From contig JAZLLK010000007.1 of the NCBI GenBank assembly GCA_045598105.1, forward strand, positions 19,883 through 83,882: a stretch of 64,000 nucleotides of DNA. Reading direction: 5' to 3'. How positions within the stretch are numbered: the first letter of the stretch is position 1; each line of letters starts with the position of its first letter. Below the pieces are notes generated by a model. That model searched no databases and was not told where the DNA came from. It worked only from the letters and a program-made list of their open reading frames with translations. Position numbers and translations under genes: made by a program. This document shows, one piece after another, positions 43,049 to 52,599 of this stretch. Source of the DNA: UBA1205 sp045598105 (GTDB lineage: Bacteria > Bacteroidota > Bacteroidia > Bacteroidales > WCHB1-69).

Positions 43049-44203
43049 ATGATAATTTTAGAAAAACCCTTTGTTTCAAATACACTTATACGCACAGCTA
43101 TAGAACACAAATTACCGGTGCTGCGTAATGCCATGAGTGAGAGTTTGGTACAGCAAGGTTACGCCTTAAACCTATATACCTCTGAAGCCTTTATACAGGA
43201 ATATAACAGGCGGCACAGATTGTATACTATGTCAGAAAATGCTTTGGGATGGGTAGTGGAAAAATTGCCCGATGCTGCTTTGCTTCAAAAAATAGAACTG
43301 CTGAAAAATAAGGCTACCTTTCGTCGCATTTGCAGTAATATGTACCCTCATTTCTTCTTTTGTGAAACAGCTATAGATAAAATGCATGAAATAGACGCTA
43401 CCCAATTACAATATCCCTTGGTGCTTAAGCCATCGGTGGGTTTTTTGAGCGCAGGAGTGTATGTGGTTCATAATGTCACACAGTGGGCCAATGCCGTGCA
43501 TGAAATACAACATTCCTTCCGTAAGGTAGGTGAGCAGTTTCCCGAATATGTGGTGGGTACCCACATGTATTTAATAGAAGAATATATTAAAGGTGAAGAA
43601 TATGCCGTGGATGCCTATTTTGATGCCGAAGGACATCCCGTAATATTGAATATATTCCATCACCGATTTGCCTCGGAATCGGATACAAGTGATCGTTTGT
43701 ATTGTTCTTCTAAGGCCCTGTATGATACGTATGAAGAGCCGTTTACCCGCTTTTTGGTGCAGACCAATAGGGTGCTGCAGTTGAAAAATTTCCCTATGCA
43801 TATAGAATTCCGTTACGACGGTAATATGGCTATACCCATAGAAATTAACCCCCTGCGATTTGCCGGCTTTTGCCTTAATGAATTGCAAACACACATAAGC
43901 GGTATTCACCCTATATTAGCGTATTTGAATGATATACATATTACCCGTGAGCAAATGTGGCAGGGTAAGGAGCATGATATCTATAGTTTTTTGGTGCTGG
44001 AACGTCCTGCTGATGTACCGGGTAGTATGGAATTTGATAAGGCTAAGTTCTGTGCGGACTTTATGCATGTGCTGGAACTTAGACCGGTAGAAGCCAAAGT
44101 GGGTGTAGCCGCTACGGCATTTATTCGTACCGATAAGGCACATGAATATGAATTTGACAAAGTGCTTCACTTGGATATGCATGATTATATGACAGAAAAA
44201 TAA
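43049..44203 (+). CDS. ATP-grasp enzyme of unknown substrate
   Basis: 384 aa. ATP-grasp signs: KATFRRICSNMYPHFFF (pre-grasp helix), PLVLKPSVGFLSAGVYVV (ATP-binding Lys and small loop), YLIEEYIKGEEYAVDAYFD, and the metal-binding FRYDGNMAIPIEINPLRFAGF with E and N. This pattern ligates a carboxylate to an amine or thiol using ATP. The N-terminal about 80 residues are a Rossmann-like domain. No biosynthetic partners flank it; it stands between the peroxidase operon and a thioredoxin-like gene. Confidence 0.88.
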   Translation: MIILEKPFVSNTLIRTAIEHKLPVLRNAMSESLVQQGYALNLYTSEAFIQEYNRRHRLYTMSENALGWVVEKLPDAALLQKIELLKNKATFRRICSNMYPHFFFCETAIDKMHEIDATQLQYPLVLKPSVGFLSAGVYVVHNVTQWANAVHEIQHSFRKVGEQFPEYVVGTHMYLIEEYIKGEEYAVDAYFDAEGHPVILNIFHHRFASESDTSDRLYCSSKALYDTYEEPFTRFLVQTNRVLQLKNFPMHIEFRYDGNMAIPIEINPLRFAGFCLNELQTHISGIHPILAYLNDIHITREQMWQGKEHDIYSFLVLERPADVPGSMEFDKAKFCADFMHVLELRPVEAKVGVAATAFIRTDKAHEYEFDKVLHLDMHDYMTEK

Positions 44204-44259
44204 CAGCATCTATCACATTTTTTTTTGCTTTGGCTTGCTATTTGTTTAATAATTAATGT

Positions 44260-44267
44260 TATCTTTG
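44260..44267 (+). promoter_or_regulatory. TAnnTTTG promoter (TATCTTTG) of the thioredoxin-like/aat operon
   Basis: Plus-strand TATCTTTGC with an upstream TTTG at 44241-44244, 15 bases before the TA. The start codon is 39 bases downstream. Confidence 0.7.
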
Positions 44268-44306
44268 CAAAATAATAATAGAATTAAAAAAATAAAACCT
44301 CCCGAT

Positions 44307-45368
44307 ATGAAAAGAATATTGTTGATAATCAGTTGTGTAATATGTGCTAATATGGCTATAGCTGCACATATATGTATTAAAGGTACCATAGAAAATGCTT
44401 CCGCTAATGACAGCGTGGCACTTATTAACCCCTTTTTACAGCGAAACGGCGTAATGGAAGTGGCTCATGTGAGTAAAAAAGGAACTTACCAGTTCTATTA
44501 TGAACCTCAGGAAATAGGATTTTATTATTTATCCGCATCTACCGGTAAAAATATACTCGTAGTATTGAGGCCTAATACTACACTTACCCTTGACTTTGAT
44601 GCCACTACAGGGGTGATTACCAAGAGTGAAAATTCCCCCGAAAACGAACTGCTGCGGCAGTACCAAATGCTGGCAGTACAAGCCGAACAGCAAATGCAAG
44701 GGCTTAAAACCAATACCGACCCTAATGTTACTGCCGAAAGCATAGAAGTGAACCTTATGGTGCAGCGTCAGCGTTTGTGTATGGAAAATATAGGAAACTA
44801 TGCTACCGGTGTGTTGGTGGATTATATGAACCCCGAAACCAACGGGGCTGTTGTAGACTCCATGATGGAAGGGCTCATTAAGGCTTATCCTGATAACGGC
44901 TACGTGAAAGCCCGTTATGCTCAGTGGATGAGTGTAAAGCAAGCCGCCATAGGTCAGCCGGCTCCTGAAATAGCCCTGCAAGATACCAATGGTAACCTGT
45001 TCCGCCTGTCTTCATTAAAAGGTCATGTGGTAATAGTGGATTTTTGGGCTTCATGGTGTGGCCCCTGCCGTAGGGAAAATCCTAATATGGTACGTATATA
45101 TAATACTTATAAGGAGCAGGGATTGGAAATATTAGGCGTATCATTGGACCGTGCACATGCCCAATGGACTGCCGCTATTAATGCCGACGGACTTACATGG
45201 CATCATGTAAGTGATTTGAAATATTGGGACTGCGTGGCAGCTAAGGATTATGGCGTAAAAAGCATACCTCACACCGTGGTAATAGACCGTAACGGTAACA
45301 TAGTAGCTAAGGGGCTGCGAGGCCGGGATTTGGAAAATAAGGTGAAAGAGGTGCTCCTGCAAAAATAA
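44307..45368 (+). CDS. Periplasmic thioredoxin-like protein with DUF4369-type N-domain
   Basis: 353 aa from ATG 44307; in-frame codons further upstream fall in the promoter. Signal peptide (ending near IAAH). N-terminal beta domain (ICIKGTIENASANDSVALINP... GFYYLSASTGKN) of DUF4369 type, a helical linker, then a thioredoxin/AhpC-TSA domain (about 225-353) with WASWCGPCR redox site and cis-Pro in KSIPHTVVID. Bacteroidota use such ResA/TlpA-like reductants in the periplasm, for example for cytochrome c, which fits the dihaem peroxidase nearby. TAATG coupling with aat. Confidence 0.92.
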   Translation: MKRILLIISCVICANMAIAAHICIKGTIENASANDSVALINPFLQRNGVMEVAHVSKKGTYQFYYEPQEIGFYYLSASTGKNILVVLRPNTTLTLDFDATTGVITKSENSPENELLRQYQMLAVQAEQQMQGLKTNTDPNVTAESIEVNLMVQRQRLCMENIGNYATGVLVDYMNPETNGAVVDSMMEGLIKAYPDNGYVKARYAQWMSVKQAAIGQPAPEIALQDTNGNLFRLSSLKGHVVIVDFWASWCGPCRRENPNMVRIYNTYKEQGLEILGVSLDRAHAQWTAAINADGLTWHHVSDLKYWDCVAAKDYGVKSIPHTVVIDRNGNIVAKGLRGRDLENKVKEVLLQK

Positions 45369-46102
45369 TGATATACGATTTAAACGGCACCCCATCAGAA
45401 GCCTTTCCCGATATTACCCACATGGACATAGAACCCGATGGCATTATAGCCATAGGTGGTGATCTGAGTCCTCAACGTATATTGGCCGCCTATAGTCAGG
45501 GTGTGTTTCCTATGCCCTATATAGATGAGAAAGGTGAGTCCCTGTTAGAATGGTGGACATTTCCGGAGCGACTGATTATATATCCCCATCAGGTAAAATT
45601 CTCCAAAAGTTGGTTGCAACGTGTACGTAAACACGACTATGAGGTAAAAATGGATACCAATTTTGCAGGAGTAATATCCGCCTGCAAAAATGTATCCCGT
45701 CAAGGCGGGTGGATAACCCATGATATAGAAGAGGCATTTGTGCGTATGCATCAATTGGGCTATGCCCATAGCGTGGAAGTATATACACATAATGAATTGG
45801 TGGGCGGCTTGTATGGTATGTGCTTGGGTAATATGTTTGTGGGTGATTCCATGTTCCACACTCAAAGTGATATGTCTAAAATAGCTTTCTATTATTTGGT
45901 GCAGCTGGTAAAGGTACTACACATGGATTTTATAGACTGCCAGCAGGTATCACCTCATTTTCTCCAATGGGGCGGTACCATCATTTCCCGTGAGGACTTC
46001 TATCCTATATTACGTCATTCTTTGTGTTCCCCTACCCTCACCGGCGACTGGACAGGTGTAATGGATAAGGTAGCTAATGATATAAAAATAAATGGAAAAT
46101 AG
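45368..46102 (+). CDS. aat: Leucyl/phenylalanyl-tRNA--protein transferase
   Basis: 244 aa, adding Leu or Phe to N-terminal Arg/Lys so that proteins enter the ClpAPS N-end pathway. Family motifs are all there: GIIAIGGDLSPQRILAAYSQGVFPMP, LLEWWTFPERLII, GGWITHDIEEAFVRMHQLGYAHSVE, LVGGLYGMCLGNMFVGDSMFH, DCQQVSPHFLQWGG. The ATG shares one base with the upstream stop. Confidence 0.96.
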   Translation: MIYDLNGTPSEAFPDITHMDIEPDGIIAIGGDLSPQRILAAYSQGVFPMPYIDEKGESLLEWWTFPERLIIYPHQVKFSKSWLQRVRKHDYEVKMDTNFAGVISACKNVSRQGGWITHDIEEAFVRMHQLGYAHSVEVYTHNELVGGLYGMCLGNMFVGDSMFHTQSDMSKIAFYYLVQLVKVLHMDFIDCQQVSPHFLQWGGTIISREDFYPILRHSLCSPTLTGDWTGVMDKVANDIKINGK

Positions 46103-46124
46103 TATGTTATTATAAAAATATACT

Positions 46125-46161
46125 AAAAAAGCGGATAAAAGTAAATTTTATCCGCTTTTTT
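46125..46161. terminator. Bidirectional terminator between aat and the subtilase
   Basis: Perfect 16-base arms (A6-GCGGATAAAA and its complement, 46125-46140 and 46146-46161) around a 5-base loop. U tracts on both strands; genes converge here. Confidence 0.93.
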
Positions 46162-46180
46162 GATGTTCTTTTTTGATCGT

Positions 46181-49100
46181 TTATCGGCTTATTATCATAC
46201 GTAGTGAGTATGAGCCGTTTTCGGTAAGGAGTTTTATAATATATACTCCGGCCGATAAGTCATTGAAGTGTATTTTTATGCTATTTTCACTTCTTGCGGG
46301 TGCAGGTACGCTTATGTGTTGGCCTGTAATATCATATACCTGTATTTGCGTATTCATGGTGTTGAATGGGCAACTTATAACAGCCTCTCCTTGTGATGGA
46401 TTAGGGTAGAGTAATATACGCCCGTTATAGTCGGTTGTATTTATGTCTTCATATATGTCCGCATAGGTTTCGGCCGTATCCGATACGCATCCGTATTCAT
46501 TGCTTACCGTGAGCTCATACCATCCGGACTGTGATACGGTGTAGTTTTGGAGCGTAGCTCCTGCTATAATACTATGTTCATAGTACCATTGATTGCCGCT
46601 TGCGGCACTGGAGGTGAGTACATTATTATGGGCCGTAATTACCGGCGTAGCGGGCGTAGCATATATAAGGTGTACGCTGTCACTCCATACGCTGGAGTAT
46701 CCTATATTATTGGTAACCTTTACGGTATAGTATCCGCTGTCGGATACGGTTATGTGTGGGGTAGTGTGTCCGCTGCTCCATGTATATGCGGCATATCCGT
46801 CGGGAGCGGTAAGCGTAACAGAATCACCTTCACACATATATATATCACCTGCAGGTAATATAGAAGGTTTAAGCGGTATAAACTCTATGGTGTCAATGTT
46901 TACGGTATCCATGCCTGATGTGCAGCCGTGAGCATTCCTCACGGTAAGCCCATATATGCCTGGCCGGCTCACGGTGTAGGTGGTATCGGTGGCGTCACTG
47001 ATAATGTTCCCATTATAATACCATTGATTACCTGTGGTATAATCAGATGAAAGCGTGAATCCGTTTCTACTTATTGTAGGGGTTGCGGGTATGGTATCAA
47101 TGCTCACGTTCATGGTATCACTCCACGGACCTATGTAGTCATCGGTGGATGTGAGCTTTACGGCATAGCCGCCGGCATTGCATACGTATATGCATTGAGT
47201 GGTATCACCTGTGGTCCATATATAATGTTTATATCCGGCAGGGGCAGCCACAAGTAAAGTATCACCTTGACATATAGTGGTATCACTATATTTTACCTTA
47301 GGAGGTATGTGGCTGAGTATGTATTGTATGCCGGCCAAGGCGTTTACCTTGCCTGCTCCCCACAGATCGGCACGGGTATAAAAGGCATCTTGTATAGAGG
47401 TGGCTTGTATTATGGCTTTAGCTTGTGCTACCGACAGTTGCGGGTATGCCTGAAGCCATAGAGCCATAATGCCTGTCATAGAGGGAGCCGCCATGGAAGT
47501 GCCTTGCATTACGGCATAATAGTAGGTTCTGTTATGACTTATTACATCGGCTACGGTGTATGATGAGTTGGCATCGTAGGTTGGATGGTATGAGTTTACC
47601 GATGAAGCCAGTGTTTGGCCGGGAGCTGCTACATCCGGTTTGTGTCTTCCGTCTGCGGTGGGTCCATGGCTGGAAAATGGGGCTATGTCATTAAGGGTAG
47701 CAGTGGGATAGTAGTAACTTTTTTGGTTGAGTGCAGTCCATTGGCGGCGGCTGGTATAGGCACCCACCGATATCATGCTTTTGCCGGTACCGCCACATTC
47801 TCCGCAGGTATAGTCGGTATTGCCATCTGTGTACCCGTTTATATTATGACGGGTAAATATGCCGCTATTAAACCATGCGTGTACGGGAGCGTTATTACGT
47901 GAGGTAATTTGTATATAAGTCAAATTTACCGTATCGTCCTGTTTGTTGTTGTTTACATATAGGAGAACTCTGGGCTTATTGTTAAGCGGAAATATGTCGG
48001 TGGCTATGCTCATTTTTAAGGTGTCGGGTGTTGAGGCATCGTTGTCTGTCAATGCAAATGTGAAGCCGGTGTTTTGACGGGGGTCTATGCTAATGGTGGA
48101 ATCAATAACGGTATGCGTACGGGAGTTGTAAATACCTAATGTTACGCTGTATTGGGCATTAGTGTCCCCCCATATGTCTATGTAGCCGCTGCCATTGTTT
48201 CCGGTGTTATTAAAGTAAAGAAATGAGCGTATGGTAGAGGCTGTGTTTACATTCAGGTGGAGGCTGTCGCCACCTTCATTGCCGGCGGAACCTACCAATA
48301 TCACACCTTGCGGCATGGAATCATGTAGCAGGGCACTGCAGTAGGTGTCAAAGGCGGAGCATCCGTCGTGCGGACCCACATGTGAGCCCAAGCTCATGTT
48401 AATAACGCAGGGCTTGCCTACCGAACGTGCATAATTGGCTATGTAGCATATACCGTCATATATGCCTGCCGTGCTCATGTCGGTAGCTACCATTACTATG
48501 TCGCTTAAGGGAGCCATGCCTTTATAGGGAGTGCTGTCACGGTATCCGCCTCCGGCGGCTATGCCGGCTACATGGCTGCCGTGCGATTGATTATTATGAC
48601 TATATAGTGCACGGTACATCGCTATGGAGTCAGTGAGCTCACTGCCGTAGTTAAAGCCTGCGGGGTGAGTTCCGTATTCGTCATCCTGATTCCATACCCG
48701 TTTAATGCGTAAATAGGAGCCCGTGGGGTCTAAAAACTGAGGATGGGTATAGTCAAAGCCTATGTCTATTATGCCTACTATCACATCTTCACCATTGTAT
48801 GCCTGTGGTAGCGAGTAGCCGCTTTGTACCATGTCGGCCATGGTTTTATAGCGTGCACTATCCATCAAGGGCTTTACCGGTTCACCTATTTCTATATAGT
48901 CTACCTGTTCGCACAAGGCCAAATGCTTTATTTCCGTAATGGGTAGGGTAACCGTAAGGTAAGGGCCTACGCATGTATTAATGTGTACATGGTATTGTTG
49001 CAATACATCTGCATCATTGGCCGAATGAAGTATAAGAAATGCATTGGCATACCATATTCCGTCACGTTGTTTTAAAAGGTATGCCTGCTCACTTTGTCGG

Positions 49101-49231
49101 TGAGTATTGCAGGTATGGTGCTCCATGTCGGCAAGCATCATGGCCGTGTATGGGGATATTTTATTGTGAGCATTTTGTGCCATGGTTATGGTACATAGCA
49201 GGCAAATAAAGGCTATAAATGTGTTTTTCAT
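46181..49231 (-). CDS. Secreted subtilisin-like S8 protease with Ig-like modules and T9SS sorting domain
   Basis: 1016 aa. Signal peptide (to about MAQ19), propeptide-like region (about 24-130), S8 catalytic domain with D156 (GIIDIGFDYTHP), H217 (SHGSHVAGIAAG) and S579 (MQGTSMAAPSM); oxyanion Asn in VGSAGNEGG. An insert of about 160 aa sits between His and Ser motifs. Two or three repeats follow (GDTLLVAAPAGYKHYIWTTG; GDSVTLTAPDGYAAYTWSSG, each with a WYYNG/WYYEH unit), then a T9SS type A domain (LYPNPSQGEAVI... LSAGVYIIKLL). Extracellular proteolysis. Preceded by a lipoprotein resembling its propeptide. Confidence 0.95.
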   Translation of the reverse strand: MKNTFIAFICLLCTITMAQNAHNKISPYTAMMLADMEHHTCNTHRQSEQAYLLKQRDGIWYANAFLILHSANDADVLQQYHVHINTCVGPYLTVTLPITEIKHLALCEQVDYIEIGEPVKPLMDSARYKTMADMVQSGYSLPQAYNGEDVIVGIIDIGFDYTHPQFLDPTGSYLRIKRVWNQDDEYGTHPAGFNYGSELTDSIAMYRALYSHNNQSHGSHVAGIAAGGGYRDSTPYKGMAPLSDIVMVATDMSTAGIYDGICYIANYARSVGKPCVINMSLGSHVGPHDGCSAFDTYCSALLHDSMPQGVILVGSAGNEGGDSLHLNVNTASTIRSFLYFNNTGNNGSGYIDIWGDTNAQYSVTLGIYNSRTHTVIDSTISIDPRQNTGFTFALTDNDASTPDTLKMSIATDIFPLNNKPRVLLYVNNNKQDDTVNLTYIQITSRNNAPVHAWFNSGIFTRHNINGYTDGNTDYTCGECGGTGKSMISVGAYTSRRQWTALNQKSYYYPTATLNDIAPFSSHGPTADGRHKPDVAAPGQTLASSVNSYHPTYDANSSYTVADVISHNRTYYYAVMQGTSMAAPSMTGIMALWLQAYPQLSVAQAKAIIQATSIQDAFYTRADLWGAGKVNALAGIQYILSHIPPKVKYSDTTICQGDTLLVAAPAGYKHYIWTTGDTTQCIYVCNAGGYAVKLTSTDDYIGPWSDTMNVSIDTIPATPTISRNGFTLSSDYTTGNQWYYNGNIISDATDTTYTVSRPGIYGLTVRNAHGCTSGMDTVNIDTIEFIPLKPSILPAGDIYMCEGDSVTLTAPDGYAAYTWSSGHTTPHITVSDSGYYTVKVTNNIGYSSVWSDSVHLIYATPATPVITAHNNVLTSSAASGNQWYYEHSIIAGATLQNYTVSQSGWYELTVSNEYGCVSDTAETYADIYEDINTTDYNGRILLYPNPSQGEAVISCPFNTMNTQIQVYDITGQHISVPAPARSENSIKIHFNDLSAGVYIIKLLTENGSYSLRMIISR

Positions 49232-49246
49232 ATAATAATAATGTTA

Positions 49247-49729
49247 TTAGTTTACTTTTATGGCTGCATTATCAGGTAAGGGCGTGGAAGTATTAGGTCT
49301 GGCAGGTATGCTTATGTCTATGTATTGTATGGCATTACATTTAAGCAGGTCAGGAATAATGTGTATGGATATGTTTACTGTGTATAAAGTGTCGTGTACG
49401 GAGTGTATATTTCCTTTATTGCCTATAACGGACGATAAGTCAGTTCCTTTATAGGTAATAACGTTTCCGCGCACGTAGAAGGTATTATCTGTTTTTTTTA
49501 GCCCGTACAGGTCTATAATATTGGCAGAGGGAATGTATGTGTTCCATGTGCTATGCTGTGCCTGCATATCCTGTTCTATATCCTGTAGCAGCATTAGGGT
49601 AGTGGCTGACAGTGTAGGCTGAGTGGCTGTGTATGCTTGTGCGGCAGGCTTTACACCGGAGCAGCCTATGTGTAGTGTCGCAAGTATTAATAGTATGAGT
49701 GAATATATGATTCTAAATACAGGTTTCAT
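49247..49729 (-). CDS. Lipoprotein resembling the subtilase propeptide
   Basis: 160 aa from ATG 49729; the frame is open further but contains the promoter. Lipobox LHIGCSG. The body (LSATTLMLLQDIEQDM... FYVRGNVITYKGTDLSSVIGNKG... ISIHIIPDLLKCNAIQYIDISIPARP) aligns by eye with residues 25-125 of the following S8 protease (ISPYTAMMLADMEHHT... FLILHSANDADVLQQY... LPITEIKHLALCEQVDYIEIGEPVKP). This suggests a free-standing I9-like inhibitor or folding factor. It ends 15 bases before the protease gene. Confidence 0.8.
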   Translation of the reverse strand: MKPVFRIIYSLILLILATLHIGCSGVKPAAQAYTATQPTLSATTLMLLQDIEQDMQAQHSTWNTYIPSANIIDLYGLKKTDNTFYVRGNVITYKGTDLSSVIGNKGNIHSVHDTLYTVNISIHIIPDLLKCNAIQYIDISIPARPNTSTPLPDNAAIKVN

Positions 49730-49733
49730 ATTG

Positions 49734-49741
49734 CAAAAGTA
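49734..49741 (-). promoter_or_regulatory. TAnnTTTG promoter (TACTTTTG) of the lipoprotein/subtilase operon
   Basis: Minus-strand T7-GC-TACTTTTGC only 5 bases before the ATG, so the transcript would be almost leaderless. Confidence 0.6.
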
Positions 49742-49773
49742 GCAAAAAAAAGCATAGCGTATAGTGATTAACG

Positions 49774-49805
49774 AAAAAAAAGCTTGCCTGAATAAGGCAA
49801 GCTTT
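49774..49805 (-). terminator. Terminator of ppdK
   Basis: 11-bp perfect stem AAAGCTTGCCT/AGGCAAGCTTT (49795-49805, 49779-49789), 5-base loop and U8 on the minus strand. Confidence 0.92.
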
Positions 49806-49826
49806 ATCGGATATGAATAGTGTAAG

Positions 49827-52547
49827 CTATTTTCTGGGACCATATTTAATGGCGGCCTGAGCTGCAGCCAAACGTGCTATAGGAACACGGAAAGGAGAGC
49901 ATGATACGTAATTCAGGCCGGCCTGATAGAAGAATGCTACCGAATTGGGGTCGCCACCGTGTTCACCGCATATACCGCATTTAAGGTTGTTACGGGTGTT
50001 GCGACCGCGGTTTACGCCTATTTTTACCAATTCACCTACGCATTCCTGGTCAAATGTATTGAACGGGTCAGCAGGAATAATCTTTTGGTCTATATAGCTA
50101 TGTACTATAGCGTTCACGTCGTCACGTGAAAAACCGAAAGTCATTTGGGTAAGGTCGTTAGTACCAAAGGAGAAGAATTCGGCTACTTCGGCTATTTGGT
50201 TAGCTACCAATGCAGCACGAGGTATTTCTATCATGGTACCGAACATGTATTTATATTGTACACCATATTTTGCTTCCACTTCAGCGTGTACTCTATCGGC
50301 TATAGCCTTTTGGTGCTTAAGTTCCAATGCGTTAATAGTGAGAGGAACCATTATTTCCAAATGAGGATCATAACCTTCTTTCAGTAATTCGGCAGTAGCG
50401 CTGAACAAGGCACGGAATTGGGTTTCGGTAATTTCGGGATACACTATACCCAAACGAACACCGCGTAAGCCCATCATAGGATTCACTTCGTGAAGAGCAT
50501 CAATACGCTTTTTAATTTCTTCATAGGTGAGTCCGCGTTCTTTGGCCACTTCACGTTGTTTGTCTTCTGTTTGAGGAACAAATTCATGCAATGGAGGGTC
50601 CATCAAACGGAATGTGAGCGGCTTGCCATTCATTACTTTGAGGGTGCCTTTGGCTGCTTCCTTAATGTATGGCTCCAATTCGTTAAGAGCTGCAACACGA
50701 TTGGCTGTGTTGTCTGATAATATCATATTACGGAGCTTCTCCAAGGGCTTTTCACTGTTTTTGCCGTAGAACATGTGTTCTATACGGAATAGTCCTATAC
50801 CTTCAGCACCAAAGTTAATGGCGTTTTGAGCATCTTCAGGAGTATCGGCATTGGTGCGTACACCCATGTCGCGGTATTTGTCCACTATGGACATTAATTG
50901 TTTGAACAACGGATTTTCAGAAGCATCTATCATTTTTACTTCTTCACCATATATCCAACCTTTGCTACCATTTAAGCTTATGGTATCCCCTTCTTTAAAA
51001 GTGCGACCGGCTATGGTAACGGTACGGTTTTCCATGTTGATGTGAACTTCTTCGCAACCCACTATGCAGCATTTGCCCCAACCGCGGGCTACCAAAGCAG
51101 CGTGTGAAGTCATACCGCCGCGGGCGGTAAGAATACCGTTAGCCGAACGCATACCTTCTACGTCTTCAGGGTTGGTTTCTTCACGAACCAATATGTTCTT
51201 TATTTTTTTGGAAGTGTATTCCTTGCTGGTTTCACTGTCAAGTACTATTTTACCTATAGCACCACCGGGGCCTGCCGGCAAACCTTTAGCTATTACCGAG
51301 TGCTTCTTTTCATCTGCTGCATCTAATATGGGGTGGAGTAACTCATCCAATTGTGCAGGTGATATTCGCATTACCACTTCCTTGTCATCTATAAGACCTT
51401 CTTTTAGCATATCCAATGCCATGGTCATGGCAGCAACACCGGTGCGTTTACCTACACGGCATTGAAGCATGTAGAGTTTGCCTTCCTGAATGGTAAATTC
51501 TATGTCTAACATATCATGATAGTTGGCCTCTAATATGTTACGTACGTCACATAATTCTTTATAGGTGGCAGGCATGAGCTCCTGCATGGAGTGCATGTGT
51601 TTGTTTTGCTCGTTTTTAGTGTCATCGTTCAAGGGATTAGGGGTGCGAATACCGGCTACCACATCTTCTCCTTGTGCATTAATAAGCCATTCACCATAAA
51701 ATTGATTATCACCGGTGGCAGGGTTACGTGTAAAGGCAACGCCGGTAGCGGAATTGTCCCCCATGTTGCCAAATACCATGGCCTGTACGTTTACTGCAGT
51801 ACCCCAATCATCAGGTATGCCTTCTATTCTACGATAAGCAATGGCTTTTTTGCCATCCCAACTTTTGAATACGGCTTTAATACCGCCTATTAACTGCTCT
51901 TTTGCATCATCGGGGAATTCCGTGCCTAATACTTCTTTTATTTTCTTTTTGAAAGCATTGGCTAATTCCAATAACTCCTCTGCTGATATTTCGGTATCGG
52001 TTTTGTAACCTTTGGCAGCTTTAAATTCATCCAGCATGTCATCTAACTGTTTACGTATGCCTTTGCCGTCAGCAGGTTCTATACCTTCGGCTTTTTCCAT
52101 TACTACATCAGCATACATCATGATTAAACGGCGATAGGAATCATACACAAAACGGGGATTATTGGTCTTTTTAATCAATCCCGGAATGGTTTTGGAACTT
52201 AAACCTATGTTTAATACGGTGTCCATCATACCCGGCATAGAACTGCGAGCACCTGAACGACACGATATTAATAAAGGATTTTCACTGTCATCATATTTCA
52301 ATCCCATTATGTTTTCTACATTTTTCATGCCTTCCCATACCTGATCCATTAATTCGGCAGGCAGCCGGCAGTTATTAGCATAATAGGCTGTACAACATTC
52401 GGTGGTGATGGTTAAACCTGCAGGTACAGGTAAACCCAAATGACACATCTCAGCCAAATTGGCTCCTTTACCACCTAACAAATTTTTCATTTCTGCGCGT
52501 CCTTCTGCGGTTTTTCCGCCAAAAGTGTAAACGTATTTAATGCTCAT
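49827..52547 (-). CDS. ppdK: Pyruvate, phosphate dikinase
   Basis: 906 aa from ATG 52547 (two codons after a TTG). Interconverts pyruvate, ATP, Pi and PEP, AMP, PPi; in anaerobes it often runs glycolytically. N-terminal ATP-grasp domain (GGKGANLAEMCHLGLPVPAG; SCRSGARSSMPGMMDTVLNIG), phosphohistidine domain with GGMTSHAALVARGWGKCC (catalytic His) and C-terminal TIM barrel with GTNDLTQMTFGFSRDD and CGICGEHGGDP (catalytic Cys). Full length. Own promoter and terminator. No adjacent PPDK regulatory protein. Confidence 0.97.
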   Translation of the reverse strand: MSIKYVYTFGGKTAEGRAEMKNLLGGKGANLAEMCHLGLPVPAGLTITTECCTAYYANNCRLPAELMDQVWEGMKNVENIMGLKYDDSENPLLISCRSGARSSMPGMMDTVLNIGLSSKTIPGLIKKTNNPRFVYDSYRRLIMMYADVVMEKAEGIEPADGKGIRKQLDDMLDEFKAAKGYKTDTEISAEELLELANAFKKKIKEVLGTEFPDDAKEQLIGGIKAVFKSWDGKKAIAYRRIEGIPDDWGTAVNVQAMVFGNMGDNSATGVAFTRNPATGDNQFYGEWLINAQGEDVVAGIRTPNPLNDDTKNEQNKHMHSMQELMPATYKELCDVRNILEANYHDMLDIEFTIQEGKLYMLQCRVGKRTGVAAMTMALDMLKEGLIDDKEVVMRISPAQLDELLHPILDAADEKKHSVIAKGLPAGPGGAIGKIVLDSETSKEYTSKKIKNILVREETNPEDVEGMRSANGILTARGGMTSHAALVARGWGKCCIVGCEEVHINMENRTVTIAGRTFKEGDTISLNGSKGWIYGEEVKMIDASENPLFKQLMSIVDKYRDMGVRTNADTPEDAQNAINFGAEGIGLFRIEHMFYGKNSEKPLEKLRNMILSDNTANRVAALNELEPYIKEAAKGTLKVMNGKPLTFRLMDPPLHEFVPQTEDKQREVAKERGLTYEEIKKRIDALHEVNPMMGLRGVRLGIVYPEITETQFRALFSATAELLKEGYDPHLEIMVPLTINALELKHQKAIADRVHAEVEAKYGVQYKYMFGTMIEIPRAALVANQIAEVAEFFSFGTNDLTQMTFGFSRDDVNAIVHSYIDQKIIPADPFNTFDQECVGELVKIGVNRGRNTRNNLKCGICGEHGGDPNSVAFFYQAGLNYVSCSPFRVPIARLAAAQAAIKYGPRK

Positions 52548-52591
52548 ATTCAATATATTATGTTTTTTGTTTATTGCGTTTAATAAAAATG

Positions 52592-52599
52592 CAAAGATA
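52592..52599 (-). promoter_or_regulatory. TAnnTTTG promoter (TATCTTTG) of ppdK
   Basis: Minus-strand TATGT-TATCTTTGC, 45 bases before the ATG. Confidence 0.68.
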
